In this document: positions 13,089 through 20,388 of the stretch, piece by piece
Numbering within the stretch: the first letter of the stretch is position 1
How the letters are laid out: each line of letters begins with the position of its first letter
Program-made: the position numbers and the translations under genes
Notes under the pieces: model-generated
The model's database searches: none
Told to the model about the DNA's origin: nothing
Seen by the model: only the letters and a program-made list of their open reading frames with translations
Origin: a virus
Strand: one strand, 5' to 3'
Length of the DNA stretch: 38,640 bases
IMG/VR virus record: IMGVR_UViG_3300048924_000336
Location: 1 to 38,640 of that record

Positions 13089-13253
13089 ATGGGGTGCTCG
13101 TGCAACAGCAAGCGACAGAACCCGGCCCCGATGACGACGGTCGTCGTCTATCAGGATGGCCACGAGAAGTCGTTCGCCTCGAGAATCGCTGCTCTGGGCG
13201 TCGTCCGGCGCACCCCAGGCGCCTACCTGCGGCCGATCACTCCGACTCCGTAG
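13089..13253 (+). CDS. Small conserved-type protein between protease and capsid (54 aa)
   Basis: ATG at 13089 with GAAAGG upstream, four bases after the protease stop. It begins MGCSCNSKRQ and continues with VVVYQDGHEKSFASRIAALGVVRRTPGAYLRPI, a pattern I associate with small actinophage proteins encoded just before the capsid gene. The CxC near the N-terminus could bind metal. A small beta-hairpin plus helix is predicted. Possible head-assembly role by position only. Confidence 0.8.
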   Translation: MGCSCNSKRQNPAPMTTVVVYQDGHEKSFASRIAALGVVRRTPGAYLRPITPTP

Positions 13254-13265
13254 ACCGTGTCGGCT

Positions 13266-13290
13266 TGACACGCGCCCGCAGAGCGTGTCA
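13266..13290 (+). terminator. Hairpin in the capsid gene leader
   Basis: Perfect 8-bp inverted repeat TGACACGC / GCGTGTCA with a 9-base loop. It follows the small gene and precedes a 106-base leader to the capsid gene; a second small hairpin CCGAC-GTA-GTCGG is near 13322. TTGACA overlaps its left arm but no -10 lies at the right distance. It may be an attenuator, processing site or 5' stabiliser of capsid mRNA. Confidence 0.5.
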
Positions 13291-13396
13291 TCCTCTCTCG
13301 CAGCAGCAGTAGCTTCGCTCCGACGTAGTCGGGTGATGATCCAGGCCATAGGCCCAGTCGAACCATCCCCGTTTTCTTCTACTGAGGAGTGACCTC

Positions 13397-15190
13397 ATGA
13401 AGTTCCAGATGCCCAAGAGCCTCGACGGCCTCTCCCTCAAGGAGATCTCCGAGCTCGTCGCTGCCGCTCGCGCAGAGGCGACCGAGCTGGCCGCCATCGA
13501 CCCGAGCGAAATCACCGACGAGCAGGGCTCCGACCTGATCGACCTGTTCGGCTTCGTCGGCACGCTCGAGGACCACCAGGCCGAGCTGCAGACCGCGGCC
13601 GACGAGCGCGCTGCCGCTCTCGAGGCGGCTCGTGCCGGTCTCGCCGCAGCCGACGAGGAGGGTGGCGACGACGACTCGGGTGACGAGGACGGCGACGACG
13701 ACTCCGAGGGCGGAGACGACGAAGGTGCCGACGCCGACGCAGAGGGCGCCGACGACAAGGAGCCCGCACTCGTGGCAGCCGGCGCCAAGCGCACCCCGGC
13801 CAAGAAGTCCTTCGCCAAGAAGGTCTCGTCCTCCTCGAAGCAGGACCCGGCGCCCGTGGTCGACAAGCCCCAGGGCCTCGCGATCACCGCGGCCGCCAAC
13901 ATCCCGGGCTTCAGCTCGGGCCAGGAGATCACCGACCTGAAGCAGCTCGCCGACGCCTACGTGGGCCGCGGCAAGTCCTTCGCCTCCGGCAACCGCAAGG
14001 GTGGCCTCGGACTCCGTGCGCCGGGCCGCTACGAGATGTCGAAGAACGCGCAGCGTTTCTCCGTCGCCAAGCTCGAGAAGCCGGTGAACGAGTTCACCAT
14101 CGGCGAGAAGGACTCGACCGAGCAGCAGTACGACCTCATCAAGGCCGCGGCCAAGGAGGGTCGCCTCTCCGGCGGCTCGCTCACGGCGGCCGGCGGATGG
14201 TGCTCGCCCTCCGAGCAGATCTACGGCTTCCTCGAGCTCGAGTCGGCCGACGGCATGCTCTCCGTGCCGGAGATCACCGCACGCCGCGGTGGCATCCAGT
14301 TCACGAAGGGCCCGGACCTCGGCGCCCTGCTCGCCGAGACGGACCTCGGCTGGCACATGACGGAGGCCGAGGTCGAAGCTGGCACGGACGAGAAGCCCTG
14401 CTACGAGATCGAGTGCCCCGACTGGGCTGAGGTCCGGATGGACGCGGTCGGCTTCTGCATCCGTGCAGGTCTGCTGACCAACGCCACCTACCCGGAGCTG
14501 ATCCGTCGCTACCTGGGCCTCGGTCTGCTGGTGCACGCCCGCCGGATGAACGCGCTGACGATCTCGCAGATCTCGGCGCTCATCACGGCGACGAGCTCCT
14601 TCGCGGCGGTCGGCGCAGCCGGTCACCAGGCGATCACGTCGGACCTCCTCGACGCGATCGAGCTGAACGCGATCCGCATCCGCGAGCAGTACAGCATGTC
14701 GCTGACCGCGACGCTCGAGGCTGTCTTCCCGCTGTGGATTCTGCCGTTCATCCGTTCGGACATCTCGCGTCGCCCCGGCGGCCTCGAGATGCTGAACGTC
14801 TCGGACGCGCAGATCCGCGCCTGGTTCACGGCTCGCCACATCAACCCGCAGTTCGTCCGCGACTACCAGGGCATCAACTCGACGGCGAACACGAACCCCG
14901 GCGGCACGTCCACCTGGACGACCTACCCGACCTCGGTCACCTTCATGATCTACCCGGCAGGCGCCTTCGTCCGTCTGGCCACCGACGTCATCGACCTCGA
15001 CACGGTCTACGACACCGACGGCCTGAAGGCGAACACCTACACCGCCGCGTTCTTCGAGGAGGGCTTCGCCATCGCGAACACCGGTGGCTCCGGCGTCAAG
15101 GTCACGGTCACCCTCGGCAACCGCTTCGGCGCGACGGGCTACCCGTCGGTCGGCGCTGTCGACGGCGTCGCGTTCTCGGCCGCCGCGTAG
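13397..15190 (+). CDS. Major capsid protein with N-terminal scaffold-like arm (597 aa)
   Basis: ATG at 13397 with GAGGAG upstream. Residues 1-84 are helical and heptad-like. Residues about 85-121 are a very acidic, low-complexity run of Asp/Glu/Gly, followed by a Lys/Ser segment (KRTPAKKSFAKKVSSSSK). This resembles the delta-domain/scaffold arm of HK97-type capsids, removed by the protease during maturation. The shell domain begins around residue 160, with SGGSLTAAGGWCSPSEQIYGFLELES, then ARRGGIQFTKGP. Its C-terminal half has AVFPLWILPFIRSDISRR, then ARHINPQFVRDYQ and FVRLATDVIDLDTVYDT. It forms the icosahedral shell. A perfect hairpin follows the stop. Confidence 0.9.
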   Translation: MKFQMPKSLDGLSLKEISELVAAARAEATELAAIDPSEITDEQGSDLIDLFGFVGTLEDHQAELQTAADERAAALEAARAGLAAADEEGGDDDSGDEDGDDDSEGGDDEGADADAEGADDKEPALVAAGAKRTPAKKSFAKKVSSSSKQDPAPVVDKPQGLAITAAANIPGFSSGQEITDLKQLADAYVGRGKSFASGNRKGGLGLRAPGRYEMSKNAQRFSVAKLEKPVNEFTIGEKDSTEQQYDLIKAAAKEGRLSGGSLTAAGGWCSPSEQIYGFLELESADGMLSVPEITARRGGIQFTKGPDLGALLAETDLGWHMTEAEVEAGTDEKPCYEIECPDWAEVRMDAVGFCIRAGLLTNATYPELIRRYLGLGLLVHARRMNALTISQISALITATSSFAAVGAAGHQAITSDLLDAIELNAIRIREQYSMSLTATLEAVFPLWILPFIRSDISRRPGGLEMLNVSDAQIRAWFTARHINPQFVRDYQGINSTANTNPGGTSTWTTYPTSVTFMIYPAGAFVRLATDVIDLDTVYDTDGLKANTYTAAFFEEGFAIANTGGSGVKVTVTLGNRFGATGYPSVGAVDGVAFSAAA

Positions 15191-15197
15191 TCCACTC

Positions 15198-15230
15198 CCT
15201 GGGGGCCACGGGCCCAGTGGCCCCCAGGGA
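15198..15230 (+). terminator. Perfect 13-bp hairpin after the capsid gene
   Basis: CCCTGGGGGCCAC (15198-15210) and GTGGCCCCCAGGG (15218-15230) with a 7-base loop, 7 bases after the capsid stop. It probably acts as a partial terminator or 3' end protector that keeps capsid mRNA abundant relative to downstream genes. Confidence 0.85.
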
Positions 15231-15256
15231 TTCAACTCCGAGAGGAGGTGGGCATC

Positions 15257-16327
15257 ATGGCAGGACCAGACATCCTCATCGCGTCCCCGCCGCGCAAGCC
15301 GCGCGTGGGTGGCATCGGCTCGATCGCTTCGTTCCGGCTGAACGGCCGCCTCGGGATCGCGCAGTCGCTGATCTTCCAGTCCGACGCATGCACGTTCCCG
15401 CAGGTCAGCGAGCACCTCTGCTACGTCGGCGAGGAGAGCCCGACAGACAAGGCGTTCGACGGCATCGTCATCGCGGACGCCATCGGCACCCCTTTCCCGC
15501 TGTATGCGGGCGTGAAGTGCTGGGCGGGTCCCGACCCCGACGAGCTTGAGCGCGCGAACGAGATCCTCACCGAGGGCCGGGATCGTGCGCTCGAGGAGCA
15601 GCTCGCCATCTGGGCCAACCAGGGCACCATCGTTCCCGGTGGCGGCACGGGCGGCACGGTCACCGGCGCGATCGCTCTGATCGAGCAGGAGCTCGACGAC
15701 AACTACATCGGCCAGGGCGTCATCCTGATGAGCCGCGCCGACGCGGTTCGCGGCGACGCGGAGGGCTCGCTGCACGTGTCGAACGGCCTCATCACCACGA
15801 TCAATGGCACGCCCGTGATCGCCAGCGGCCGGGTCGCCCCGGGTCAGGCGTTCGGACTGGGCGCGATCGTCGTGGAGCATGGTGGCGCAGAGTCCCGCCA
15901 GGTGGTGCGACCCACCTTCAACGAGATCTGGGCGCTCGCCGAGGAGATCTACGCGCTCGCCGTCGACTGCGAGTTCCGCGTGCGCGCGTCGACCACGGCG
16001 TCCGCACCGCCCGCGGCACCGGCGATCACCGCGTTCACCTCGAGCGGGACGTTCACCGCGGCCAGCACCACGGTGGCGTTCACGATCACCGAGACCGGGG
16101 CATCCCCGATCGCGAACACGCTGCAGTACCAGGACCGCACGTCGGGCGCCTGGACCGACGTGGAAGACGACCCGTCGATCGCCGGCAGCGTCTACACGTG
16201 GGACTTCGACGTGGAGGATCTGGGCTTTGTCGCCACCGACATCGTCCACTTCCGCCTGGTCGCCAACAACATCGCAGGATCGGCCACGAGCAGCACGGTG
16301 AACCGCACCGTGGCGGCCGCACCGTAA
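15257..16327 (+). CDS. Second capsid-like protein with Ig-like C-terminus (356 aa)
   Basis: ATG at 15257, just after GAGAGGAGG. Residues 1-245 contain IASFRLNGRLGIAQSLIFQSDACTFPQVSEHLCY, a helical stretch DELERANEILTEGRDRALEEQLAIWA, and VILMSRADAVRGDAEGSLHVSNGLITTINGTPVIASGRV followed by a hydrophobic C-terminal strand region. The last block looks like the A-domain/P-domain part of an HK97-fold capsid protein. Residues about 255-356 (APAITAFTSSGTFTAASTTVAFTITETG...) form an Ig/bacterial-Ig-like beta-sandwich. Some actinophages encode separate hexamer and pentamer capsid proteins side by side; this gene may be the vertex (pentamer) subunit or a large decoration protein. Confidence 0.65.
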   Translation: MAGPDILIASPPRKPRVGGIGSIASFRLNGRLGIAQSLIFQSDACTFPQVSEHLCYVGEESPTDKAFDGIVIADAIGTPFPLYAGVKCWAGPDPDELERANEILTEGRDRALEEQLAIWANQGTIVPGGGTGGTVTGAIALIEQELDDNYIGQGVILMSRADAVRGDAEGSLHVSNGLITTINGTPVIASGRVAPGQAFGLGAIVVEHGGAESRQVVRPTFNEIWALAEEIYALAVDCEFRVRASTTASAPPAAPAITAFTSSGTFTAASTTVAFTITETGASPIANTLQYQDRTSGAWTDVEDDPSIAGSVYTWDFDVEDLGFVATDIVHFRLVANNIAGSATSSTVNRTVAAAP

Positions 16328-16340
16328 GGAGAGAGAGATC

Positions 16341-16820
16341 ATGGCACCCGCACTCATTCCCGACGGCTTCGTCTTCGTCCCCAAGGCGGACGGCGTCGCC
16401 GCGGCGCTGCTCGATGCAGCAGACAAGATCGGCGCCGACCGCAAGAGCGGCGTCCGGACGGTCCACGGCGGCTACAACGTGCAGCTCGAGATCGCCCAGC
16501 GCTACCAGGAGAAGCTCGAGAAGAAGGCGGCCAAGGCCGCCAAGGTCGAGACGGGCCCCGCAAAGCCGGGTGACCCCCCGGCCGATGTCACGAACCCCGA
16601 TGGCTCGAAGCCGCCGGTGGACGAGAACGGTGTCCCGATCCTCACCTCGACCGAGGACGACGGCACCCCCAAGGAGGGCTGGACACACGCCCAGTTCAAC
16701 GACTGGGCCGCGAAGCAGGAGCCGCCGGTCGTCTTCCCGAACCAGGCGAACCTGGCCACGAAGCTCGAGGTCGCAACCAAGCCCGCAGACCCCGCTGACC
16801 CCGACAAGAACAAGGAGTAG
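16341..16820 (+). CDS. Hypothetical head protein with C-terminal helical motif (159 aa)
   Basis: ATG at 16341 with GGAGAGAGAG upstream. The N-terminal 60 residues carry an alpha/beta segment and a coiled segment (VQLEIAQRYQEKLEKKAAKAAKVE), followed by a disordered Pro/Asp/Thr linker. Then comes a small helical unit, PKEGWTHAQFNDWAAKQEPPVVFPNQANLATKLEVA, which looks like a HeH/SAP-type or peptide-binding motif, ending in an Asp/Lys tail. It sits between the capsid genes and the major tail protein, where minor head or completion proteins are expected. Not assigned further. Confidence 0.7.
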   Translation: MAPALIPDGFVFVPKADGVAAALLDAADKIGADRKSGVRTVHGGYNVQLEIAQRYQEKLEKKAAKAAKVETGPAKPGDPPADVTNPDGSKPPVDENGVPILTSTEDDGTPKEGWTHAQFNDWAAKQEPPVVFPNQANLATKLEVATKPADPADPDKNKE

Positions 16821-16823
16821 GTC

Positions 16824-17765
16824 ATGCCTTCGAAGCCATTCAAGCTCGTCAAGGGCAAGAGGATTCGAGCCACACGTCTCGACGGCTGTGGCCGCCCCGT
16901 CTACGGGGAGTCCTCGGTCGCGGTCTCGAACGGTACGGTCTCGGTCGCCATGACCCTGAACACGACCGACACGGACGCGATCGAGCAGACGAACATGAAC
17001 GGGGACACCTGCGTCTCCGAGCCGGCTCAGACGAAGTTCTCGAGCTACTCGGTGGTGCTGACCTTCTGTGAGGTCGACCCCGAGCTGTTCTCGCTGCTCA
17101 CCGGTCAGCGCGTGTACCTCGACGCTGACGGCAACGCCATCGGCTTCGCGGTCAGCACGGACGTCTCGCTCGAGGACCAGGGCTACGCGCTCGAGGTCTG
17201 GGCGGGCGTCTCCGCCGGCTCCGCCTGTGACACGGAGGGCGCGCAGGGCAGCTTCGGCTATCTCCTGCTCCCCTACCTCAAGGGCGGCGTCCTCGGCGAC
17301 CACACGATCGAGAACGGCTCCATCAACTTCACGGTGTCCGGCGCAACCACGCGCGACGGCAACCGGTGGCTGTCGGGCCCGTTCAACGTCATGCTGGACG
17401 GCGACGGCGACCCGGCTCCGCTCATCACGCCGCTGCAGCCGAACGACCACGAGCTGCTCATCCAGGTGGGCGTTGCTCCCCCGGAGGCGTACGCGGGCAC
17501 GCGGCCGCTGATGGACCCGGACTCGACCCCCGTCACCGCGGTGGTTGCTGCCGAGGGCGGCTCGCCGAGCGAGGCCGACTTCACCTTCACGGGTGCGGCC
17601 GCCGACGTCCCGGTGTGGATCGACTTCGGCGACGGCACGTGGGACTACGTGGCCGACGGCACCGACGGCTCGTCGCACACCTACCTGGCGAACGGCGTCT
17701 ACACCGTGAAGGCGACGTCGAACGGGATCTGGCACACGACCACCGTCACGATCCCTTTCCCGTAG
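16824..17765 (+). CDS. Major tail protein with C-terminal PKD/Ig-like domain (313 aa)
   Basis: ATG at 16824. The tail-tube domain spans about residues 1-235: FKLVKGKRIRATRLDGCGRP, VSVAMTLNTTDTDAIEQTNMNG, YSVVLTFCEVDPELFSLLTGQRVYLD, and WLSGPFNVMLDGDGDPAPLI. A C-terminal Ig-like domain (about 240-313) contains VWIDFGDGTWDYVADGTDG and HTYLANGVYTVKATSNGIW, the PKD signature. Such Ig domains decorate tail tubes of many siphoviruses. Two codons before the stop is CCCTTTC, a -1 slippery heptamer leading into a 20-residue Gly/Tyr-rich extension. Its place before the head-tail connectors is unusual. Confidence 0.8.
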   Translation: MPSKPFKLVKGKRIRATRLDGCGRPVYGESSVAVSNGTVSVAMTLNTTDTDAIEQTNMNGDTCVSEPAQTKFSSYSVVLTFCEVDPELFSLLTGQRVYLDADGNAIGFAVSTDVSLEDQGYALEVWAGVSAGSACDTEGAQGSFGYLLLPYLKGGVLGDHTIENGSINFTVSGATTRDGNRWLSGPFNVMLDGDGDPAPLITPLQPNDHELLIQVGVAPPEAYAGTRPLMDPDSTPVTAVVAAEGGSPSEADFTFTGAAADVPVWIDFGDGTWDYVADGTDGSSHTYLANGVYTVKATSNGIWHTTTVTIPFP

Positions 17766-17821
17766 GCCCCGGCTCGGGCTACGGCTCAGGTCCCTATGGG
17801 CACGGCGCCTACGGGCACTAG
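17753..17821 (+). CDS. Predicted -1 frameshift extension of the major tail protein
   Basis: In frame 0 the codons are ATC CCT TTC CCG TAG. The heptamer C CCT TTC (17753-17759) is a textbook X_XXY_YYZ site: after slipping one base back, Pro and Phe tRNAs re-pair with CCC and TTT. The -1 frame then reads PVGPGSGYGSGPYGHGAYGH and stops at 17819-17821, giving a 332-residue product. No other gene occupies this stretch, and the Gly/Tyr-rich composition looks like real coding. A strong hairpin (17827-17862) follows the extension, though it is farther away than usual for a stimulator. Minor longer forms of tail or capsid proteins made by frameshift at the stop are known in other siphophages (for example Listeria phage PSA and SPP1). 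Confidence 0.6.
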   Translation, partial: PFPVGPGSGYGSGPYGHGAYGH

Positions 17822-17826
17822 CCCCT

Positions 17827-17862
17827 GCGGCCCCGACCTAGCTCCGAGCTAGGCGGGGCCGC
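17827..17862 (+). terminator. Strong hairpin after the major tail protein
   Basis: Stem GCGGCCCCG-(A)-CCTAGCT / AGCTAGG-CGGGGCCGC: 16 pairs with one bulged A and a three-base loop. It begins six bases after the stop of the frameshift extension, which is further support for that stop being a true end. Confidence 0.85.
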
Positions 17863-17883
17863 CTTCGTTCCACTGGAGGAGAC

Positions 17884-18120
17884 ATGGCATCTGCACCCAA
17901 GGTCACGGCGAACCCGCCCGCGGAGAACACCAACCCGTGGTACGCCGCACGCACCACGTACGACGGGCAGCTCAAGGCGCGTGCGAACGGGGCGGTCGTC
18001 ACTGACGGCACAGCGGCATCCGCCGGCGCCGTCTTCTGGGGCGTCTTCGAGGAGGGCTCTGAGCCCACGCCGCCCGACGACGGCCAGGTGCACTGGGGAT
18101 TCCGGGTGAACACGCCGTGA
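17884..18120 (+). CDS. Hypothetical small protein (78 aa)
   Basis: ATG at 17884 with GGAGGAG upstream. The N-terminus KVTANPPAENTNPWYAARTTYDGQLKARANGAVVTDG is followed by SAGAVFWGVFEEGSEP and HWGFRVNTP. No Cys, membrane segment or recognised motif. Overlaps the beta-helix gene (GTGA), so it may be its partner, for instance the attachment domain for that protein. Confidence 0.75.
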   Translation: MASAPKVTANPPAENTNPWYAARTTYDGQLKARANGAVVTDGTAASAGAVFWGVFEEGSEPTPPDDGQVHWGFRVNTP

Positions 18121-19181
18121 GTCCGCTGGTGCTGTGGGATGCCGACGCCCAGGTCTGGAACGACCTCGGCGAGGTTCCTGCACTCCTGCCGCCGACGATC
18201 ACCACCCCGGATCTCCACCCCTTCCTGCAGGGCTACGCGCCGCTGCAGTTTCTCACCGGCACCGGATCGCCTACGTGGTCCGTGGTCGGTGGCGCACTCC
18301 CTGCCGGCGTTGTCCTCGACTCATCGGGGGCCATGACCGGGGCGACGTCGGCAGGGGACACCTCTGGCACCGTGACGGTGCGCGCGACGAACTTCCTGGG
18401 CCACACCGACCAGACGTTCGCATGGACCACGTTCGCCGTGCTCGCCGCCAAGCCCGGCCCGACGAACACCGGAAACCAGGGCGGCACCGGTGGCTACGAG
18501 ACGATCGACGCCTATACGGTTACGACGCCGGGCACCGTGATCGCGAACAAGATCATCAACGGCCAGATGACGATCGCCGCGGCCAACTGCATCATCCGTG
18601 ACTGCGTCATCAACTCGGGCTACTGGGCGGCCGAGACGAAGGTCGACGCCGACGACTTCCTGATCGAGGACTGCACGATCATCACCGGCCTGAACTGCGG
18701 CCTGATGATTGCCGGCGGCTCCCGCAACGTGGTCGTGCGACGCTGCGACATCTCGCAGGCGGTCGACGGCATGAAGGTCTCCGGCGTCGGACTGCGCGTG
18801 TTCGACAACTACATCCACGACCTCGTCTACGACCCGGAGACGGACACCCACAACGACGCTATCCAGGGGTACAGCTTCTCCGAGACGCAGGTCGTGCACA
18901 ACTCGCTCGCGACGCCGGACACGGGGTGCATCTCGCTGTTCGACGGGCAGGGCAACCGTTGGAGCAACGTGCTCATCCAGGACAACTGGCTCGTGGGCGG
19001 CATCTTCCCCGCCTACCTCGGTGGCCCCGACATCTGGGGTCTGCAGTTCCTGGACAACACGATCTCCGAGTGGGGGGAGTACCCCTTCACGAGCTTCACC
19101 GCCGATCCCCCTCGTCCGCCGGGCGAGCCAGGTAACGTGATGTCCGGCAATCACGAGCCCGACGGCACCCCGATTCCATAG
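18117..19181 (+). CDS. Right-handed beta-helix protein with N-terminal Ig-like domain (354 aa)
   Basis: GTG at 18117, overlapping the previous stop. Residues about 40-115 (APLQFLTGTGSPTWSVVGGALPAGVVLDSSGAMTGATSAGDTSGTVTVRATNFLG) match a putative-Ig (cadherin-like) fold. From about residue 140 a series of coils follows, each with a V/I-x-x-C/N pattern: NCIIRDCVINSG, DFLIEDCTIITG, NVVVRRCDISQ, GLRVFDNYIHD, TQVVHNSL, NVLIQDNWLVGG and LQFLDNTISEW. This is the parallel beta-helix of pectate-lyase-like proteins. In phages such domains are tailspikes or polysaccharide-degrading or -binding proteins. Catalytic residues cannot be identified, so binding rather than cleavage is equally possible. Confidence 0.8.
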   Translation: MSPLVLWDADAQVWNDLGEVPALLPPTITTPDLHPFLQGYAPLQFLTGTGSPTWSVVGGALPAGVVLDSSGAMTGATSAGDTSGTVTVRATNFLGHTDQTFAWTTFAVLAAKPGPTNTGNQGGTGGYETIDAYTVTTPGTVIANKIINGQMTIAAANCIIRDCVINSGYWAAETKVDADDFLIEDCTIITGLNCGLMIAGGSRNVVVRRCDISQAVDGMKVSGVGLRVFDNYIHDLVYDPETDTHNDAIQGYSFSETQVVHNSLATPDTGCISLFDGQGNRWSNVLIQDNWLVGGIFPAYLGGPDIWGLQFLDNTISEWGEYPFTSFTADPPRPPGEPGNVMSGNHEPDGTPIP

Positions 19182-19190
19182 GAGACCACC

Positions 19191-20075
19191 ATGTCGAGAT
19201 GGCTGCAGCGCACCCCGATCAGCGCGGACGGCAACGGTACGACCAGTCAGCACCTGGCCTTCGGCGAGCCGGCCGATGGCTCGACGCTCGTGCTGATTGC
19301 GGCCTCGACCGCGATCATGGACCTGGGCACGCTCGACTGGGACGTGATGGAGCACTCGCTTTCCGGCCAGGATCTCTACGTCTGGACGAAGGTTGCCGAC
19401 GGCACCGAGGACGGCGTCGACATCGTGGTCAGCGTGGCCGATGCGCCCGTTCAGGCCCTGCTGCTCGAGTTCCCGCAGACGACCGACTCGATCGCCACTG
19501 CGCATCAGTCCGACGTTCCGCGCTCGGGAGTGCCGGTGACCGGACTGACCGGCCTGCCGTCGTCCGAGAAGCTGCTCATCCACATCGCCTCGTATGGAAG
19601 CAACAACCCCACGGCCGGAGTGAGCTCGGTGGCCTGGGGCGACGCCACGGTCACGGACAGCTTCCTGGGTGCCGACGGCGGCGGATCGGTGCCGGGCATC
19701 TCGCTGCTCGTCGGCTACCTCGAAGACTCCGTGCTCACGAGCTGGGCGCCGACGGTCCTCCTGGGTGACCCGTCGCCCTTCGGTAGCACGACCGAGCGCA
19801 TCACGCTCGCTCTGCAGGTGCCGACCACGCTCGACAACCCGGTGGTCACCGTCGTCTCGACGACCGCACCGACCGTGCCGGGCGCAGAGGACGGGGAGAT
19901 CGAGATCTCGTGGCCGGACGTGACCGACGCGGACCACTACACGGTGGGCATCGCTGATGGCTACGACCAGACCACCGGCTTCACGGTCACCGACCCCGCC
20001 ACCAGTCCGCACACATTCACCGGGCTGGCCGCGGGTCACTACACCGTGGCCGCGAAGGCGATCGCGAGCGCCTGA
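19191..20075 (+). CDS. FN3-containing structural protein (294 aa)
   Basis: ATG at 19191 with TAGGAGAC upstream. The N-terminal 215 residues are beta-rich (LAFGEPADGSTLVLIAASTA, ALLLEFPQTTDSIATAH, KLLIHIASYGSNNP), suggesting a jelly-roll or fibre-head domain. The first part resembles the N-terminus of the 20944-22587 protein. Residues about 218-294 (VTVVSTTAPTVPGAEDGEIEISWPDVTDADHYTVGI..., ending AAGHYTVAAKAIASA) are a fibronectin type III domain. Probably a virion surface protein that binds carbohydrate or host surface. Confidence 0.7.
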   Translation: MSRWLQRTPISADGNGTTSQHLAFGEPADGSTLVLIAASTAIMDLGTLDWDVMEHSLSGQDLYVWTKVADGTEDGVDIVVSVADAPVQALLLEFPQTTDSIATAHQSDVPRSGVPVTGLTGLPSSEKLLIHIASYGSNNPTAGVSSVAWGDATVTDSFLGADGGGSVPGISLLVGYLEDSVLTSWAPTVLLGDPSPFGSTTERITLALQVPTTLDNPVVTVVSTTAPTVPGAEDGEIEISWPDVTDADHYTVGIADGYDQTTGFTVTDPATSPHTFTGLAAGHYTVAAKAIASA

Positions 20076-20344
20076 TGGCCTTCACCGACTCGGGCTGGGG
20101 GACCGCGAACGCCGCCGTGACGGCGCCCGCGGGCGGCCCGGGCGACTCCGGCTGGGGTACGGCGCGCGCGCGGCTCCTGGACCCCTACACGGGCGGCACG
20201 CACGACTCCGGCTGGGGTGTGGCGAATGCCAGCGTGGAGGCTGCACCGCCAGGTGCGGCCGTCGTCGTCTTCATCGAGGACGACTGGGTCGAGGTCGAGG
20301 CCGTGCGCTATGACACCGACACTTCCACCTGGGTGTCGTCCTAA
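20075..20344 (+). CDS. Small protein with three DSGWG repeats (89 aa)
   Basis: ATG at 20075 overlaps the previous TGA (TGATG). Three tandem units open with TDSGWGTANAAV, GDSGWGTARARL and HDSGWGVANASV, at residues 4, 24 and 44, an exact 20-residue spacing. The C-terminal part (AAVVVFIEDDWVEVEAVRYDTDTSTWVSS) is a predicted beta hairpin. Repeat plus aromatic motif suggests a small structural linker or fibre component. Not recognised. Confidence 0.75.
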   Translation: MAFTDSGWGTANAAVTAPAGGPGDSGWGTARARLLDPYTGGTHDSGWGVANASVEAAPPGAAVVVFIEDDWVEVEAVRYDTDTSTWVSS

Positions 20345-20358
20345 GCTCTCGAACCCGC

Positions 20359-20364
20359 TATCCT
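20359..20364 (+). promoter_or_regulatory. Candidate -10 box
   Basis: TATCCT in CCCGCTATCCT, 15 bases after a stop codon and 24 before the next start, which has GAGGAG (20377-20382) as ribosome site. No -35 match seen. Confidence 0.3.
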
Positions 20365-20388
20365 GACCCCTGAACCGAGGAGAACCCA

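Noticed and set aside
13265-13293. TTGACA as a -35 box of a capsid promoter
   Set aside because: No TAnnnT lies 16-19 bases downstream; the hexamer is part of the perfect inverted repeat.
13379-16444. 1021-codon antisense frame over the capsid genes
   Set aside because: It spans two genes and a terminator hairpin, and consists of Arg/Val/Gly/Asp-rich shadow sequence.
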